From a virus: a stretch of 37,591 nt of DNA. The notes beneath the pieces were generated by a model. The model ran no database searches. It was given only the letters and a program-made list of their open reading frames with translations, and was not told the DNA's origin. The translations under genes and the position numbers were made by a program. This document shows, piece after piece, positions 8,251-16,388 of this stretch. The stretch spans positions 1-37,591 of IMG/VR virus record IMGVR_UViG_3300044616_000585, one strand, 5' to 3'. Numbering within the stretch: position 1 is the stretch's first letter; every line of letters begins with the position of its first letter.

Positions 8251-8946
8251 TTACCTCTTAGATAATTGTTTTAGATATGAAAATGTGTTGACTAAATAAT
8301 CCCAGTTTCTTTGTGATTTATCGCGTGTGTATTCTCTTACCATCAAGCCGCCGTTCCGTTCTGCTTTATGCATTAAGACTTCAGTGTCTTGGCTATATCC
8401 TTTGTGGTATAGCAATATGTCTGTATCAGCTACGACCGTACCATTCGGATCTACTTCGAGCGTCTCATGGCATATTCTTTGCCATTTGAGAAAAGCGCTT
8501 CGGCGGTGCAGTCGCATTGCCGGTATGTTATACCGCTTTCGTATGTGCGTATATTGCGGGTCAAGATCAGCATTGCACCCTGCAATTGACAAATAAGCTG
8601 CGACCGCTTCGCTTTCGTTAAGCTCTTGAATATAAACCCAAAACTCATCTTCAGGACTTGCAAGGCGCTCGTCTGAATCCATGTGCAAAATCCAGTCACC
8701 AGTCGCATATTCATCGAGCTTATTTCTGCAATAACTGAAGTCGAAATACTCTTCGAAGTCTGGATATTCCCATGAGAGAACTATATGGTCATCAATGCGA
8801 CCGACTTCTTGAAAAACAGGCTCTTTCAGTTTCGGATTTACCGCCGTGCGAAGTGCAATGACTTCGACATTATCACTGGGCAAAGAATCCCTCCATCCTT
8901 TCAGGTCATCTCCATCCTGAAAGATTACACATGCACTTAACTTCAT
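8251..8946 (-). CDS. GT2-family glycosyltransferase (WaaE-like)
   Basis: The protein has 231 residues. Its ATG overlaps the previous stop (ATGA) and has AGAGGAG upstream. The N terminus (MKLSACVIFQDGDDL) is the first beta strand of a GT-A fold. The pattern FDFSYCRNKLDEYATGDW at residues 69-85, followed by ILHMDSDERL with the metal-binding D-S-D at 90-92, matches GT2 enzymes of the WaaE/LPS-core type, where a Phe/Asp-x-x-RN motif precedes the D-x-D. There is no membrane segment or signal peptide, so it acts in the cytoplasm. It sits inside the tail module between tail completion and tail tube genes, so it is made with the virion proteins. Possible substrates are virion proteins or a host surface-glycan precursor; neither is shown by the sequence. 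Confidence 0.85.
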   Translation of the reverse strand: MKLSACVIFQDGDDLKGWRDSLPSDNVEVIALRTAVNPKLKEPVFQEVGRIDDHIVLSWEYPDFEEYFDFSYCRNKLDEYATGDWILHMDSDERLASPEDEFWVYIQELNESEAVAAYLSIAGCNADLDPQYTHIRKRYNIPAMRLHRRSAFLKWQRICHETLEVDPNGTVVADTDILLYHKGYSQDTEVLMHKAERNGGLMVREYTRDKSQRNWDYLVNTFSYLKQLSKR

Positions 8947-9407
8947 ACATCTCCTCTATAATATACCGTCCTAAAAGTCATGAAAGATATGCCTTTCGTT
9001 TCATCGTCATTGAATGTGACCGCTTGCGCGTCGATAAAATGCACTGGCGCAAAGTATGTCCTTTCATAATCTGACTCATAGACATCGGGCTTGTAGTTTG
9101 TGAGCTTATTCTCGATTGCCTCGCAAAGATCAGCAAGGGCTTCTCTCAAATTAGCTTTACCCGCCGTGCTATTCTTTTTTACTTGCACTCCGACAAGCAA
9201 ATACATATCCAGCGTGCCTTTATTTGCAAAGGCTGAATCGTCTTCAAGTCCTATTACCTCGCGAGCATCTGCACCTGACAAAACACCGACAAAAGGGAAC
9301 TGGTAAGTATTCCATTTATCTAGCATTACTTGGTCATAGACTTTGACTCCACTCATTGTGCGAAGTCTATCTGTTATGGATTTGATCGCCGCTGACTCTC
9401 TTGCCAT
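8943..9407 (-). CDS. Putative tail completion/terminator protein
   Basis: The protein has 154 residues and overlaps the preceding gene by 34 bases and the next by 4 (ATGA). It opens MARESAAIKSITDRLRTMSGVKVYDQ and has an alpha/beta layout with a helical N terminus, a central strand pair (LDMYLLVGVQV), a helix (LREALADLCEAIENKL) and C-terminal strands (GISFMTFRTVYYR). This layout and its position between the HK97-gp10-like gene and the tail tube gene match tail terminator (gpU-like) proteins, which cap the finished tail and join it to the head. The assignment is by context and fold pattern, not by a diagnostic motif. Confidence 0.65.
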   Translation of the reverse strand: MARESAAIKSITDRLRTMSGVKVYDQVMLDKWNTYQFPFVGVLSGADAREVIGLEDDSAFANKGTLDMYLLVGVQVKKNSTAGKANLREALADLCEAIENKLTNYKPDVYESDYERTYFAPVHFIDAQAVTFNDDETKGISFMTFRTVYYRGDV

Positions 9408-9916
9408 TGTTGTATTCCGTTTATGACTTGTTGTTTTATATCGCTTGCGAACTTGGTATCATTTCGAAGTCTATCGACTGCAGGATTAAAGTAAGGTCGG
9501 GCTGGTATGTTTACGCCGCCTTTCTTTTTTACGCTTAATGCGATATTCTTAAAATACGGCTGTTTAGTCTCTGCAAATTTAGCCCAAAAGTACTTGTGCA
9601 TATTGCCTTTGCTTGCAATGAAGCCGCCAAACTCTTGCACTCTTGCATATGGCAAGTCTGACCCGTATTCTACCTCGAAGTTATCGCCTTCTTGCGAGAC
9701 TCTGAAAACATTTCCGGGCTGACCTTTGGAGAAACTACGAAACAAATTACCTGAGTTAATCGCGAGCTTAGAACTTGTCGAAGGTGCTATTCTATCGGCC
9801 GCGCCTCTGAATTCCATATTAGCTCCGATATACGCTTGCATCACAAAAGGCATGCGCTCCAAGCTCTTCAGAATAACAGGCCGTAGAATGCCCTTTAAAG
9901 CTTCGCTATTGATCAT
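9374..9916 (-). CDS. HK97 gp10-like / virion morphogenesis protein
   Basis: The protein has 180 residues. The segment YGSDLPYARVQEFGG (about residues 84-98) followed by IPARPYFNPAVDRL (about 141-154) is the characteristic pairing of HK97 gp10-like and Mu gpG-like tail-completion proteins, where Y-A..-QEFG and PARP-F recur. The N-terminal helix and a Ser-rich segment (APSTSSKLAINSGNLFRSFS) are also typical. It starts 2 bases downstream of the head-tail connector stop and overlaps the next gene by 34 bases. The role is head-tail joining or tail completion; the precise step differs between phages. Confidence 0.82.
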   Translation of the reverse strand: MINSEALKGILRPVILKSLERMPFVMQAYIGANMEFRGAADRIAPSTSSKLAINSGNLFRSFSKGQPGNVFRVSQEGDNFEVEYGSDLPYARVQEFGGFIASKGNMHKYFWAKFAETKQPYFKNIALSVKKKGGVNIPARPYFNPAVDRLRNDTKFASDIKQQVINGIQQWQESQRRSNP

Positions 9917-9918
9917 AA

Positions 9919-10545
9919 TTACACCGTTGGTATAACGAACTGAGCAAAGTACTTATGCCATCCTATATCGGTTTTAAGTGATTGGCTGACTGTTTGACCC
10001 GCGCCACCTGTTGCGACGGAGTTAAGCCCGAACCAATTACCGCCTTGAGGGCTTTGCTTATATGCAAGAGTGACCATTTCGGCTATGCCTTGCAAGATTG
10101 TATAAGGCATTGACGCATCACTGAAGCCAGTTGTTAGCGTCGCCTTAAATTGTCCATTTGTCTTATCACGAAAGACAATGTAATTAGCATACGGCTCGGC
10201 GTTCCATGCATAGTTACCCGCGTCGAAGTTCGCATAAGTTGCAAACTCATTCTCGCGCCACTGCAAAGCCGTAAGAGCCGTGTTAGCATTGTAGGGGATA
10301 TATTTCCATGAGTGATTCGCTTCGAGGCCGCGTTGAGCTTTTGAGGCGTAAAATTGGTAATATATCGTCCCACTACGGAGAGGCTGACCGCAATAGCCTT
10401 CAGCCTCTACATAGCAAGTTGTTATCAGGTCATCAAACCAAGTATACAGCGCCGTATCCTCGGAGGTCGGATCGCCATTAACTTCCAAATTAAGAAAGGT
10501 CATGAGAGCATTAAACGCCCTCGGATTTGCGCTTGTATATGGCAT
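9919..10545 (-). CDS. Head-tail connector protein (gp6-like)
   Basis: The protein has 208 residues. The N-terminal helical bundle, with LYTWFDDLITTCYVEAEGYCGQPL (about residues 33-56), resembles the DNA-packaging connector family (HK97 gp6, SPP1 gp15), in which an acidic helix is followed by a G-x-P turn. The C-terminal part carries helix segments around ILQGIAEMVTLAYKQSP. It directly follows the capsid gene and a 52-residue small gene, as expected for the adaptor that binds under the portal. The start ATG lies 2 bases past the previous stop, so translation is probably coupled. Confidence 0.75.
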   Translation of the reverse strand: MPYTSANPRAFNALMTFLNLEVNGDPTSEDTALYTWFDDLITTCYVEAEGYCGQPLRSGTIYYQFYASKAQRGLEANHSWKYIPYNANTALTALQWRENEFATYANFDAGNYAWNAEPYANYIVFRDKTNGQFKATLTTGFSDASMPYTILQGIAEMVTLAYKQSPQGGNWFGLNSVATGGAGQTVSQSLKTDIGWHKYFAQFVIPTV

Positions 10546-10547
10546 GG

Positions 10548-10706
10548 TTATTTACCTGTTTTCTTTGTTTCTACTTTCGGCGCGGGCTTTGCATCTTTCG
10601 CCTTGCCTTGTTTAATAAGAGCCTCGGCAATCTCGGCAGGGAGAGAAGTCTCATACCCTGCCGAAACACCTTTATACGGCTCGATTAGAATTACATCTAC
10701 GAGCAT
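10548..10706 (-). CDS. Small head-region protein, 52 residues
   Basis: This short gene fits exactly between the capsid gene stop (10718) and the connector start (10545). The ATG at 10706 has AGGTG 6 bases upstream and the TAA lies 2 bases before the connector ATG. The product begins MLVDVILIEPYKGVSAGYE and ends in a Lys/Pro/Ala-rich tail (KAKDAKPAPKVETKKTGK). Small proteins of this kind with a basic tail are common downstream of HK97-type capsid genes and may bind the capsid or assist head completion, but no family can be named. The tight packing and good ribosome site make it a likely real gene. Confidence 0.72.
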   Translation of the reverse strand: MLVDVILIEPYKGVSAGYETSLPAEIAEALIKQGKAKDAKPAPKVETKKTGK

Positions 10707-10717
10707 AAATCACCTAA

Positions 10718-11902
10718 TTAGGTTGTTGAAGTTTTGAGAACACCGATAGCACTTGGAGCTGGGAATGCGAAAGCAACGCGCTCGACAACTTCGATACCTT
10801 TTTGGTGAGTACCACCCAAACCAGTCGCGCCGAAATACTCTTTGTATTCGTTAACAGTTACATCCTCGCGGATACCCATAACTGTAAACTGATTAAAGTC
10901 ACAATAGAATGCAGATGCTGTATTCGCTGCACTCGTTGGGAAGAGTGCATCAGGTACGACATGCATCGGGCGGCCTGTTGGAGTGAAGTATGAATTACCT
11001 GCAAGAGCTGTTAAGCCGATGGATGTAATTTCGATAGGTCTTACTTGATCATAAACAGGGCGGGAGCCTGCTGTTTCTTTCATCAAGAATCCGAATACTG
11101 ATTGAGGCACTACGAATACACCATTAGCACCAACGCCAGAATTTACACCGAGGCGCAAGTTCCAAAGGTCAGTCCAAGAGATCTCTCCGAATGTATCCTT
11201 ACCTGAGTTATTTGCACCACCTTGGCGAACTGTTGTAGTTCCGGCGATACCAGTCAAGCCTGTAAAGTTAGGGGCATTACCATCACCATTGAAAAACTGC
11301 TTGTCTTCTGTTTCAGCAAGAGCGCGACCCAATCCATTTACAACATAATCCAAGAATGCAGGGGTTGCATCTTGCAATTGCTCTTCAGAAACGATAGCAC
11401 CTGCAACTACTTTGCGGGCTGTCATTGCAGTCGCTGTAAAGAAGTTTGCTGAGTCAGTCAAAGTCAAGCCAGAACCTTCGGCAACTACCGCGCCAGTGAA
11501 CGCGCCGCTTGATACTAAGTTCTCTGTTTTACCGCGCATCGGATAGATCTTCGCGAGTGCTCTTGCATATCCGTACTGATCTGCAAAAGACATGATTTCC
11601 TCTACCCAAAACTGAGGAACGGCCGCGCCACCTTGTGCAGTTGTGCCTGTATTGAAGTTTGCTCTTGTGAGATACTTCTCATTTGCTTTGCGTGCAATTT
11701 CATCTGCAACGCCGTCGCGTCCTTTGTGAACTGCAAGGATGTAATCAGCTACGACGCGTGCTTGGTCACGGCGTGCATCATGATCTGCTTTGATTGTTAC
11801 GAAGCCGTTGTTATTTGTTGGCTTTTGTGAGCGAAGTTGATCAGCTACTTTGCGGTCAACAACTTCTTTCAGTTGGTCTTTTGTCACGATAATGTTTTCC
11901 AT
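10718..11902 (-). CDS. Major capsid protein, HK97 fold
   Basis: The protein has 394 residues. The N-terminal helical part (about 1-95) contains KDQLKEVVDRKVADQLRSQ and a run of charged residues. The body starts with TGTTAQGGAAVPQFWVEEIM, the typical beginning of the mature HK97-family capsid (G-x-x-VP...). It continues with ARALAKIYPMRG, ARKVVAGAIVSEEQLQDA and NGLGRALAETEDKQFFNGDG, in which the pattern of an E-loop or spine helix followed by D..F.NGDG is diagnostic for phage major capsid proteins. It lies after the protease/scaffold gene, as usual. The N-terminal segment may be the part removed by the protease; the cut site cannot be located from sequence. AAGGA lies about 9 bases before the ATG. 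Confidence 0.95.
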   Translation of the reverse strand: MENIIVTKDQLKEVVDRKVADQLRSQKPTNNNGFVTIKADHDARRDQARVVADYILAVHKGRDGVADEIARKANEKYLTRANFNTGTTAQGGAAVPQFWVEEIMSFADQYGYARALAKIYPMRGKTENLVSSGAFTGAVVAEGSGLTLTDSANFFTATAMTARKVVAGAIVSEEQLQDATPAFLDYVVNGLGRALAETEDKQFFNGDGNAPNFTGLTGIAGTTTVRQGGANNSGKDTFGEISWTDLWNLRLGVNSGVGANGVFVVPQSVFGFLMKETAGSRPVYDQVRPIEITSIGLTALAGNSYFTPTGRPMHVVPDALFPTSAANTASAFYCDFNQFTVMGIREDVTVNEYKEYFGATGLGGTHQKGIEVVERVAFAFPAPSAIGVLKTSTT

Positions 11903-11914
11903 TATGCAATATCC

Positions 11915-12358
11915 TTAGATTAAATTGAGTAATTCGTCTGTATTGAGTTTTTTAGGCATATTCAAAGTGATTGAACGGCCTGCTTCGCCGGCTACTGCAG
12001 ATTTGATAATCTTGTAACCGTTTTGAATCATATCCATACCTTCATTGATTTGCGCTTGTGTTGAAGCTGCAATTTTCTTTCCGACTCGAGTTTCGGGAAC
12101 CTCGAAACTAGCCTCGATGGACTCGGCTACCACTTCGACTGGGGGCTCGGCGGCGGCTGGTTCTTCGGCTACTTCGGGTGCGACTTCGCCTTGCAAAACT
12201 GCTAGCATAGGAGGAGCGCCTGCAGTAATAAAAGCGTTTACGGATGCTTCGGCTTCTTCAGGTGAGAAACCGAGATTGATTACCTCATTGACAAAAGCTT
12301 CTTTAATTGCAGGGAGAAGCTCGTCTTTGATCTTGGCTTCGATCTCTGGGGTTAACAT
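11915..12358 (-). CDS. Possible nested scaffold protein (internal start in protease gene)
   Basis: The in-frame ATG at 12358 (residue 178 of the protease) begins MLTPEIEAKIKDELLPAI and is preceded by AAGGA with 7 bases between, placed right after a Lys-rich linker (KKEKR). Initiation here would give a 147-residue, mostly helical acidic protein identical to the protease C terminus. Lambda C/Nu3 uses the same plan for its scaffold. This is an inference from the ribosome site and domain boundary; no protein data are available. Confidence 0.5.
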   Translation of the reverse strand: MLTPEIEAKIKDELLPAIKEAFVNEVINLGFSPEEAEASVNAFITAGAPPMLAVLQGEVAPEVAEEPAAAEPPVEVVAESIEASFEVPETRVGKKIAASTQAQINEGMDMIQNGYKIIKSAVAGEAGRSITLNMPKKLNTDELLNLI

Positions 12359-12889
12359 TCTCTTTTCCTTTTTGTATTTTTGAATTGAATCTTGGAGTAA
12401 AGTCTTGATTGATTTTTTAAGCAAGGCTTGGCGATTTGCAGGGACTGATACGACGCTAAATTCTACAAGCTCGGACTTTGTGTAAACAGTTACCTTTTGA
12501 CCGTCGATTGTTTGCTCTTCGTATTCGTTTGGAATAATACCAACTGATACGGCCTTTACAAAACCTGCATTAATTAGCTTATTGAGTTTCTTACCTTCTT
12601 CAGTAATACACTCGATTTGAATTGTCGCCTCTAAGTTTTCGCCATTCATTGCAAAACCCAAACAGCGACCGATAGGCCACTTGTCCGAGTCATGTTGTGC
12701 TAAGACTATGGGATTATTTAGATATGCTTGATAGTCTATTCCGCTTGGAACTATTATTGTCCCATAGCGATCAACTTCAGGAGTTGATACTACGAAAGTA
12801 TAGAGATCATTCTCTTTCTCTTCGTAGCCTTCCTCCATTTCGTAGCCGTCCCTAAGTTGTAGGTTCAGCTCGCGTGTTATTAAATTCAT
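11915..12889 (-). CDS. Prohead protease with C-terminal scaffold-like region
   Basis: The protein has 324 residues. I chose ATG 12889 (MNLITRELNLQLRDG) over an upstream TTG because it has AAAGG 6 bases upstream. Residues 1-160 form a serine protease of the HK97 prohead (S78-like) type: STPEVDRYGTIIVPSGID, the His in AQHDSDKWPIG (H66), the Ser in VKAVSVG (S115), and the ELVEFSVVSVPANRQA strand that ends the domain. From about residue 178 the protein changes to a helical, acidic, Ala/Glu/Pro-rich region, like a scaffold or delta domain. An in-frame ATG at residue 178 with its own ribosome site may give a separate scaffold product (see 11915-12358). It acts inside the procapsid, cutting the scaffold and capsid N terminus. 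Confidence 0.9.
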   Translation of the reverse strand: MNLITRELNLQLRDGYEMEEGYEEKENDLYTFVVSTPEVDRYGTIIVPSGIDYQAYLNNPIVLAQHDSDKWPIGRCLGFAMNGENLEATIQIECITEEGKKLNKLINAGFVKAVSVGIIPNEYEEQTIDGQKVTVYTKSELVEFSVVSVPANRQALLKKSIKTLLQDSIQKYKKEKRMLTPEIEAKIKDELLPAIKEAFVNEVINLGFSPEEAEASVNAFITAGAPPMLAVLQGEVAPEVAEEPAAAEPPVEVVAESIEASFEVPETRVGKKIAASTQAQINEGMDMIQNGYKIIKSAVAGEAGRSITLNMPKKLNTDELLNLI

Positions 12890-12905
12890 ATTAAAACCTT
12901 TATTT

Positions 12906-14924
12906 TTATTGCTTTTCAACTGGGAATAATTGGCATCTGCAGTTCACTGCATTTGAAGCGCTTAGTCCACTACCAAGCGGGCGCTTCGCTTTCTCGGTTT
13001 TGACTTCAATGATATTGCCTTCTTTATCGCGAACTTCAGTCACTACCGTAAAATATCCGTCCGCGCCTTGAGTCGAGCCTTCCAAAGCAGCATGCGCTGG
13101 TCTTACGCGGCCGTCTCTTTGTGTTAGCCATACCATCTCAAAACCCTCATTTTTGTACACGGCGTATTGCATTCCGCTTGTAACATTTGCGCTCGTTGTA
13201 TTCGCAATCGCACGCGCTCTGCTAGTTTGCAAAGAGTCAAACTTGGTATTTAAAATCTTGAATAACTCGTCTTTATCCTTACCAGCATTTGCAGTGAGAG
13301 TCGCTTGTACTTCTTGCTTGATAACTCCGATTGAATCTCGGATTTGAGCGCTTGACTCTTCGACAAGTGCAATAACCTCTGCAGTTGGAGGAACGGCGCC
13401 CTCGATTGCAAGAGTCGCATAGAGTTCGGTAGCTACTTGATTTGCAGCATCGGCTATGATTGCATCATACTTTGCAAGCTCTTCGGGCGATACATCTACC
13501 GTAGCCAAGGTTAACACGCCGTCATCTGCAAGCTGAAAAACTTGCTCTTTGATTTGAGCTATGATCATCTCAACTACATTCTCGAGGCTACCTGCATTCG
13601 CTTCAGTTATCCCGTCAAAGTTTCTCCAAAAGAGGTCCTTTGCATCGGCTGTAACGATAGGGAGCTTAGGATTTGTCCTTGTTAAGAGTTTTCGAGCCAC
13701 CACGGGCACGGGAGCGGGATTTACGGCGCTTTGAAGAGGGACAAAACCATTAGCAATAAGCGGCGTATTGCCTTCAGGTATCGGATCATATCCGCGCTCA
13801 CCTCTTGCATCATTTATTGTCTTGATTCCCCACTTAAGCTCAAACTCTTCTTGCCTCATATCAGCATCGGGATCTGCATATTCGTACGGATGCGCTTCAA
13901 TTAAGACATCCTCTTCCCATCTACGGAAGTGGCGTGTAAACTCTTCGGCAATATAGAGCGCTTCGGGGTCTATCGTGTTTTGTCTAAAGATTGCGAATTG
14001 AACCTCTGCAGTCGCTCGGTTTTGGAATGATCCATCAAGCATACCGGGAGGCACGCCAAAGACTTGAGCGATTTGCGCGCGTGTATCACGGCTAACCGCG
14101 TCATAGCTCACTGCAAGCTCACCTTTTGGCGGGAGTTCTAATTGCATTCCACCACCAAGCAAAGCTCGGAGCTTGTAGTCTGGTAGTTCTTCATTCCACG
14201 CGCTTTTCATCTTTTGCCATTCGTCTGGTTCGAACCTTTCAGGAAACTTTGCAATAAGCGGCGGGACTGTATTATTCGCAAAAAGGCGTGCAAGATAAGC
14301 ACTAACTTCGCGGTCTATATTCGCATATTCCAAAGCGGCGGAAACAAGACCAACGCCGAAGATATTCATACCGATTATCTCTTCAGGACGCGAGGCGGGA
14401 TGCAACTTTGCAAGGTGAATGATCTCCTTTTCAGGGATTGCTATATTGCCCTCTTGCGCTGACTGATAGACATAACCATCAATAAAGTTATTCTCGCCTT
14501 TAATGACTCGCATTCTTGTCGGATTTAATACCCACATTTGCAAGGGCACGCGGTATCCATTTGTCGGAGTCCATATAAACGCATTGCCATTGATGCTAAG
14601 CCAATTTTCAATATATCCAAAGACTTGAGAGCGTGTGAAGTACGGATTCGGATTTGATAGCAGCTCGTTTGTCCAATGACCGCGTCCGAGTTCTTCTTTT
14701 TCCCAGTTCTGCTCTTTATACGCATCAAACTTAATTCCGCTCAAAGCATTTGCTCTATGCTGCAAGCAAGCAAAGACCGTGCCTCTAAGCGAGGCGCTTA
14801 ACTCATTACCGACTTGAGTCGCACCGATATTGCGAGAGCCACCCGACCGAATAAATGGTCTGTCGTTTCTTCGCGGTGCAACTGCGCTCGCGATTCTATC
14901 TCTAAGTTGGTCAAGTAGACTCAT
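12906..14924 (-). CDS. Portal protein fused to MuF/SPP1-gp7-like head morphogenesis domain
   Basis: The protein has 672 residues, much longer than a plain HK97-type portal (about 400). Residues 1-400 are portal-like: LRGTVFACLQHRANALSGI near residue 45-65, WLSINGNAFIW, the YKLRALLGGGM wing, then FGVPPGMLDG and NRATAEVQFAIFRQNTIDP, the hallmarks of HK97 portals. The C terminus (about 560-672) contains a helical SRARAIANTTSANVTSGMQ segment, WLTQRDGRVRPAHAALEGS and a final NAVNCRCQLFP. This W-(S/T)...D..VR..H..L...NCRC pattern defines the MuF/SPP1-gp7 minor head protein domain. The start overlaps the terminase stop by 4 bases. The fusion would supply the morphogenesis domain at the portal vertex in 12 copies. 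Confidence 0.93.
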   Translation of the reverse strand: MSLLDQLRDRIASAVAPRRNDRPFIRSGGSRNIGATQVGNELSASLRGTVFACLQHRANALSGIKFDAYKEQNWEKEELGRGHWTNELLSNPNPYFTRSQVFGYIENWLSINGNAFIWTPTNGYRVPLQMWVLNPTRMRVIKGENNFIDGYVYQSAQEGNIAIPEKEIIHLAKLHPASRPEEIIGMNIFGVGLVSAALEYANIDREVSAYLARLFANNTVPPLIAKFPERFEPDEWQKMKSAWNEELPDYKLRALLGGGMQLELPPKGELAVSYDAVSRDTRAQIAQVFGVPPGMLDGSFQNRATAEVQFAIFRQNTIDPEALYIAEEFTRHFRRWEEDVLIEAHPYEYADPDADMRQEEFELKWGIKTINDARGERGYDPIPEGNTPLIANGFVPLQSAVNPAPVPVVARKLLTRTNPKLPIVTADAKDLFWRNFDGITEANAGSLENVVEMIIAQIKEQVFQLADDGVLTLATVDVSPEELAKYDAIIADAANQVATELYATLAIEGAVPPTAEVIALVEESSAQIRDSIGVIKQEVQATLTANAGKDKDELFKILNTKFDSLQTSRARAIANTTSANVTSGMQYAVYKNEGFEMVWLTQRDGRVRPAHAALEGSTQGADGYFTVVTEVRDKEGNIIEVKTEKAKRPLGSGLSASNAVNCRCQLFPVEKQ

Positions 14925-16081
14925 ACATATATCTGTGGAGTTTTGCGAATAGCGTTGAAGGCATAACCCAACGCGTCAATAAAGTCATCATGCTTGTCTT
15001 GCGGAGTGCCCGTAAAGGATAGCAGCTCCTCGGTAAATTCCGGATTGATATGAGGGACATGATAAACAAGCCCTTGCTCATATCGTGCCTCTACAGGCTG
15101 AAAGCGAATCACCTTGTCTCTATCAGCTCTCACACCTACGACATTCATCTTAGTATTGCGTTTTAGCTCTTGCACCATCCAAGCTTGCGCTTGGTTTGAT
15201 TCGACTGCTACGACTCTTGCATTCCATCTTTGCTCGGCTGACATAATCTTACGGCCTATCTCTTGGAATTGCGCTCTAAAATGGTCCGCTTCAACTACAA
15301 CTACCTCACCATCTTTTGTCGTACCTATTACCACGATTGCCGTATAATCGGCTGTTTCCTTTTGCGAGATTGCCAAGTCAACTCCAATGTAATACGCCGT
15401 GCATTCTTGACCGTTTGTAGTCCGTAACCATTCGCGCTTGATCTTAGCCGCCGATCTATCGACATATTCTGCAAGAAACTCTTGCGCAAAAACCAAGCTC
15501 GGTAATAACTCTTTTTGCCTATCGACTTCGCTTATCTTGATTTGCCCGCCGTCGTATGTCGAGTAGTGGAATGATTGCCAGTCTGACATAGTCTCAGAGA
15601 GCTGATCTAATTGCCAAAAGTGATTTTTACCTTTTGGCGTTGAGAAGAAATAAGCATCTCCTTCATAATCTGCTAGCATCGGACTAAGCACAAAGTTCCA
15701 ATCGTCTTCAGCATTCGGGCAATGTGCCCACTCATCGCAAATCACTCTATGAAACTTATTACCGCGAAGACCATCCGCTCGGTAAATACCCTGCAAAACC
15801 AATGTACTACGACCTAGTTTAATCTGGCCTTGTTTGTAAGTTGCGCCAAGCGGTGCAAAGAAATTTTGTGCTTCGGTCTCTCTTCCTGAGAGCTCGGTAT
15901 ATGAGGGCGCGGTATAGAGAACATACGACCCATCAACTTCCAGCATTTTCTCAAGGGCCAAAGCAAAAGCCAGATAAGACTTGCCAAAGCGACGACCGCA
16001 CCGAACAACATTAAAGCGCTTCCTATTCCGAAGTATCTCAAGCTGTTTATCATGCGGTTTTATCCGTATCACTGTATCCAT
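14921..16081 (-). CDS. terL: Terminase large subunit
   Basis: The protein has 386 residues, compact for the family. ATPase domain: Walker A CGRRFGKS (28-35), Walker B VICDE (112-116), and a coupling motif FFSTPKG (144-150). Nuclease domain of the RNase H type: YIGVDLA with D234, AVESNQ with E293, and DKHDDFIDALGYAF with acidic residues at 364, 365 and 368. All catalytic positions are present, so it should be active. It packages DNA into the procapsid through the portal encoded immediately downstream. Its start lies within the end of the small-subunit candidate (32-base overlap) and its stop overlaps the portal start (ATGA). Packaging type cannot be decided from this alone; a circular assembly fits headful or cos packaging. 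Confidence 0.95.
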   Translation of the reverse strand: MDTVIRIKPHDKQLEILRNRKRFNVVRCGRRFGKSYLAFALALEKMLEVDGSYVLYTAPSYTELSGRETEAQNFFAPLGATYKQGQIKLGRSTLVLQGIYRADGLRGNKFHRVICDEWAHCPNAEDDWNFVLSPMLADYEGDAYFFSTPKGKNHFWQLDQLSETMSDWQSFHYSTYDGGQIKISEVDRQKELLPSLVFAQEFLAEYVDRSAAKIKREWLRTTNGQECTAYYIGVDLAISQKETADYTAIVVIGTTKDGEVVVVEADHFRAQFQEIGRKIMSAEQRWNARVVAVESNQAQAWMVQELKRNTKMNVVGVRADRDKVIRFQPVEARYEQGLVYHVPHINPEFTEELLSFTGTPQDKHDDFIDALGYAFNAIRKTPQIYV

Positions 16082-16388
16082 TTTGCGAACCCCACTCTAT
16101 TATCATTTTGCCTTTCTCTGCTACTTGATTATCCATGTGAGATAGCAACTCCATTAGCAGTTTCATTGCAGTAATATCTTCTTTCAGCAAAATCTTTTTA
16201 TGAATCAGCATTTCGATTATATCACCAGCTACGGTTTCTTTTGTTTTGCCGGGCTTTGATAGCTCTTGCGCCGCCATCTTTGCAAGGTCTTTGAGATACA
16301 CGATGCTACCCTTTGGCCTACCATTTCTATTGATACGCTCGGGCTTGTCTCTGAAGCTATGTCCTTTAAGATTATCAGCGCCTGCCAT
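16050..16388 (-). CDS. Putative terminase small subunit
   Basis: The protein has 112 residues and lies directly upstream of the large terminase, overlapping it by 32 bases. The N terminus, GHSFRDKPERINRNGRPKGS, matches the basic GNPKGRPKGS-type arm seen in DUF5681-like phage proteins that are often small terminases. The rest is helical (LKDLAKMAAQELSKPGKTKETVAGDIIEMLIHKKILL), suitable for DNA recognition and ring assembly. GGGAG lies upstream of the ATG. The call depends on the N-terminal motif and the position next to terL; sequence recognition specificity cannot be read. Confidence 0.72.
   Translation of the reverse strand: MAGADNLKGHSFRDKPERINRNGRPKGSIVYLKDLAKMAAQELSKPGKTKETVAGDIIEMLIHKKILLKEDITAMKLLMELLSHMDNQVAEKGKMIIEWGSQNGYSDTDKTA

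Noticed and set aside
10712-10723. 12-bp palindrome ACCTAATTAGGT at the capsid stop codon
   Set aside because: No T run, no loop and no second copy nearby; it contains the stop codon and a ribosome site, which explains part of the sequence.
12045-12383. Plus-strand open frame of 112 codons opposite the scaffold region
   Set aside because: The composition (Ser/Thr/Gly runs) mirrors the Glu/Ala-rich minus-strand gene; no start signal or conserved motif.
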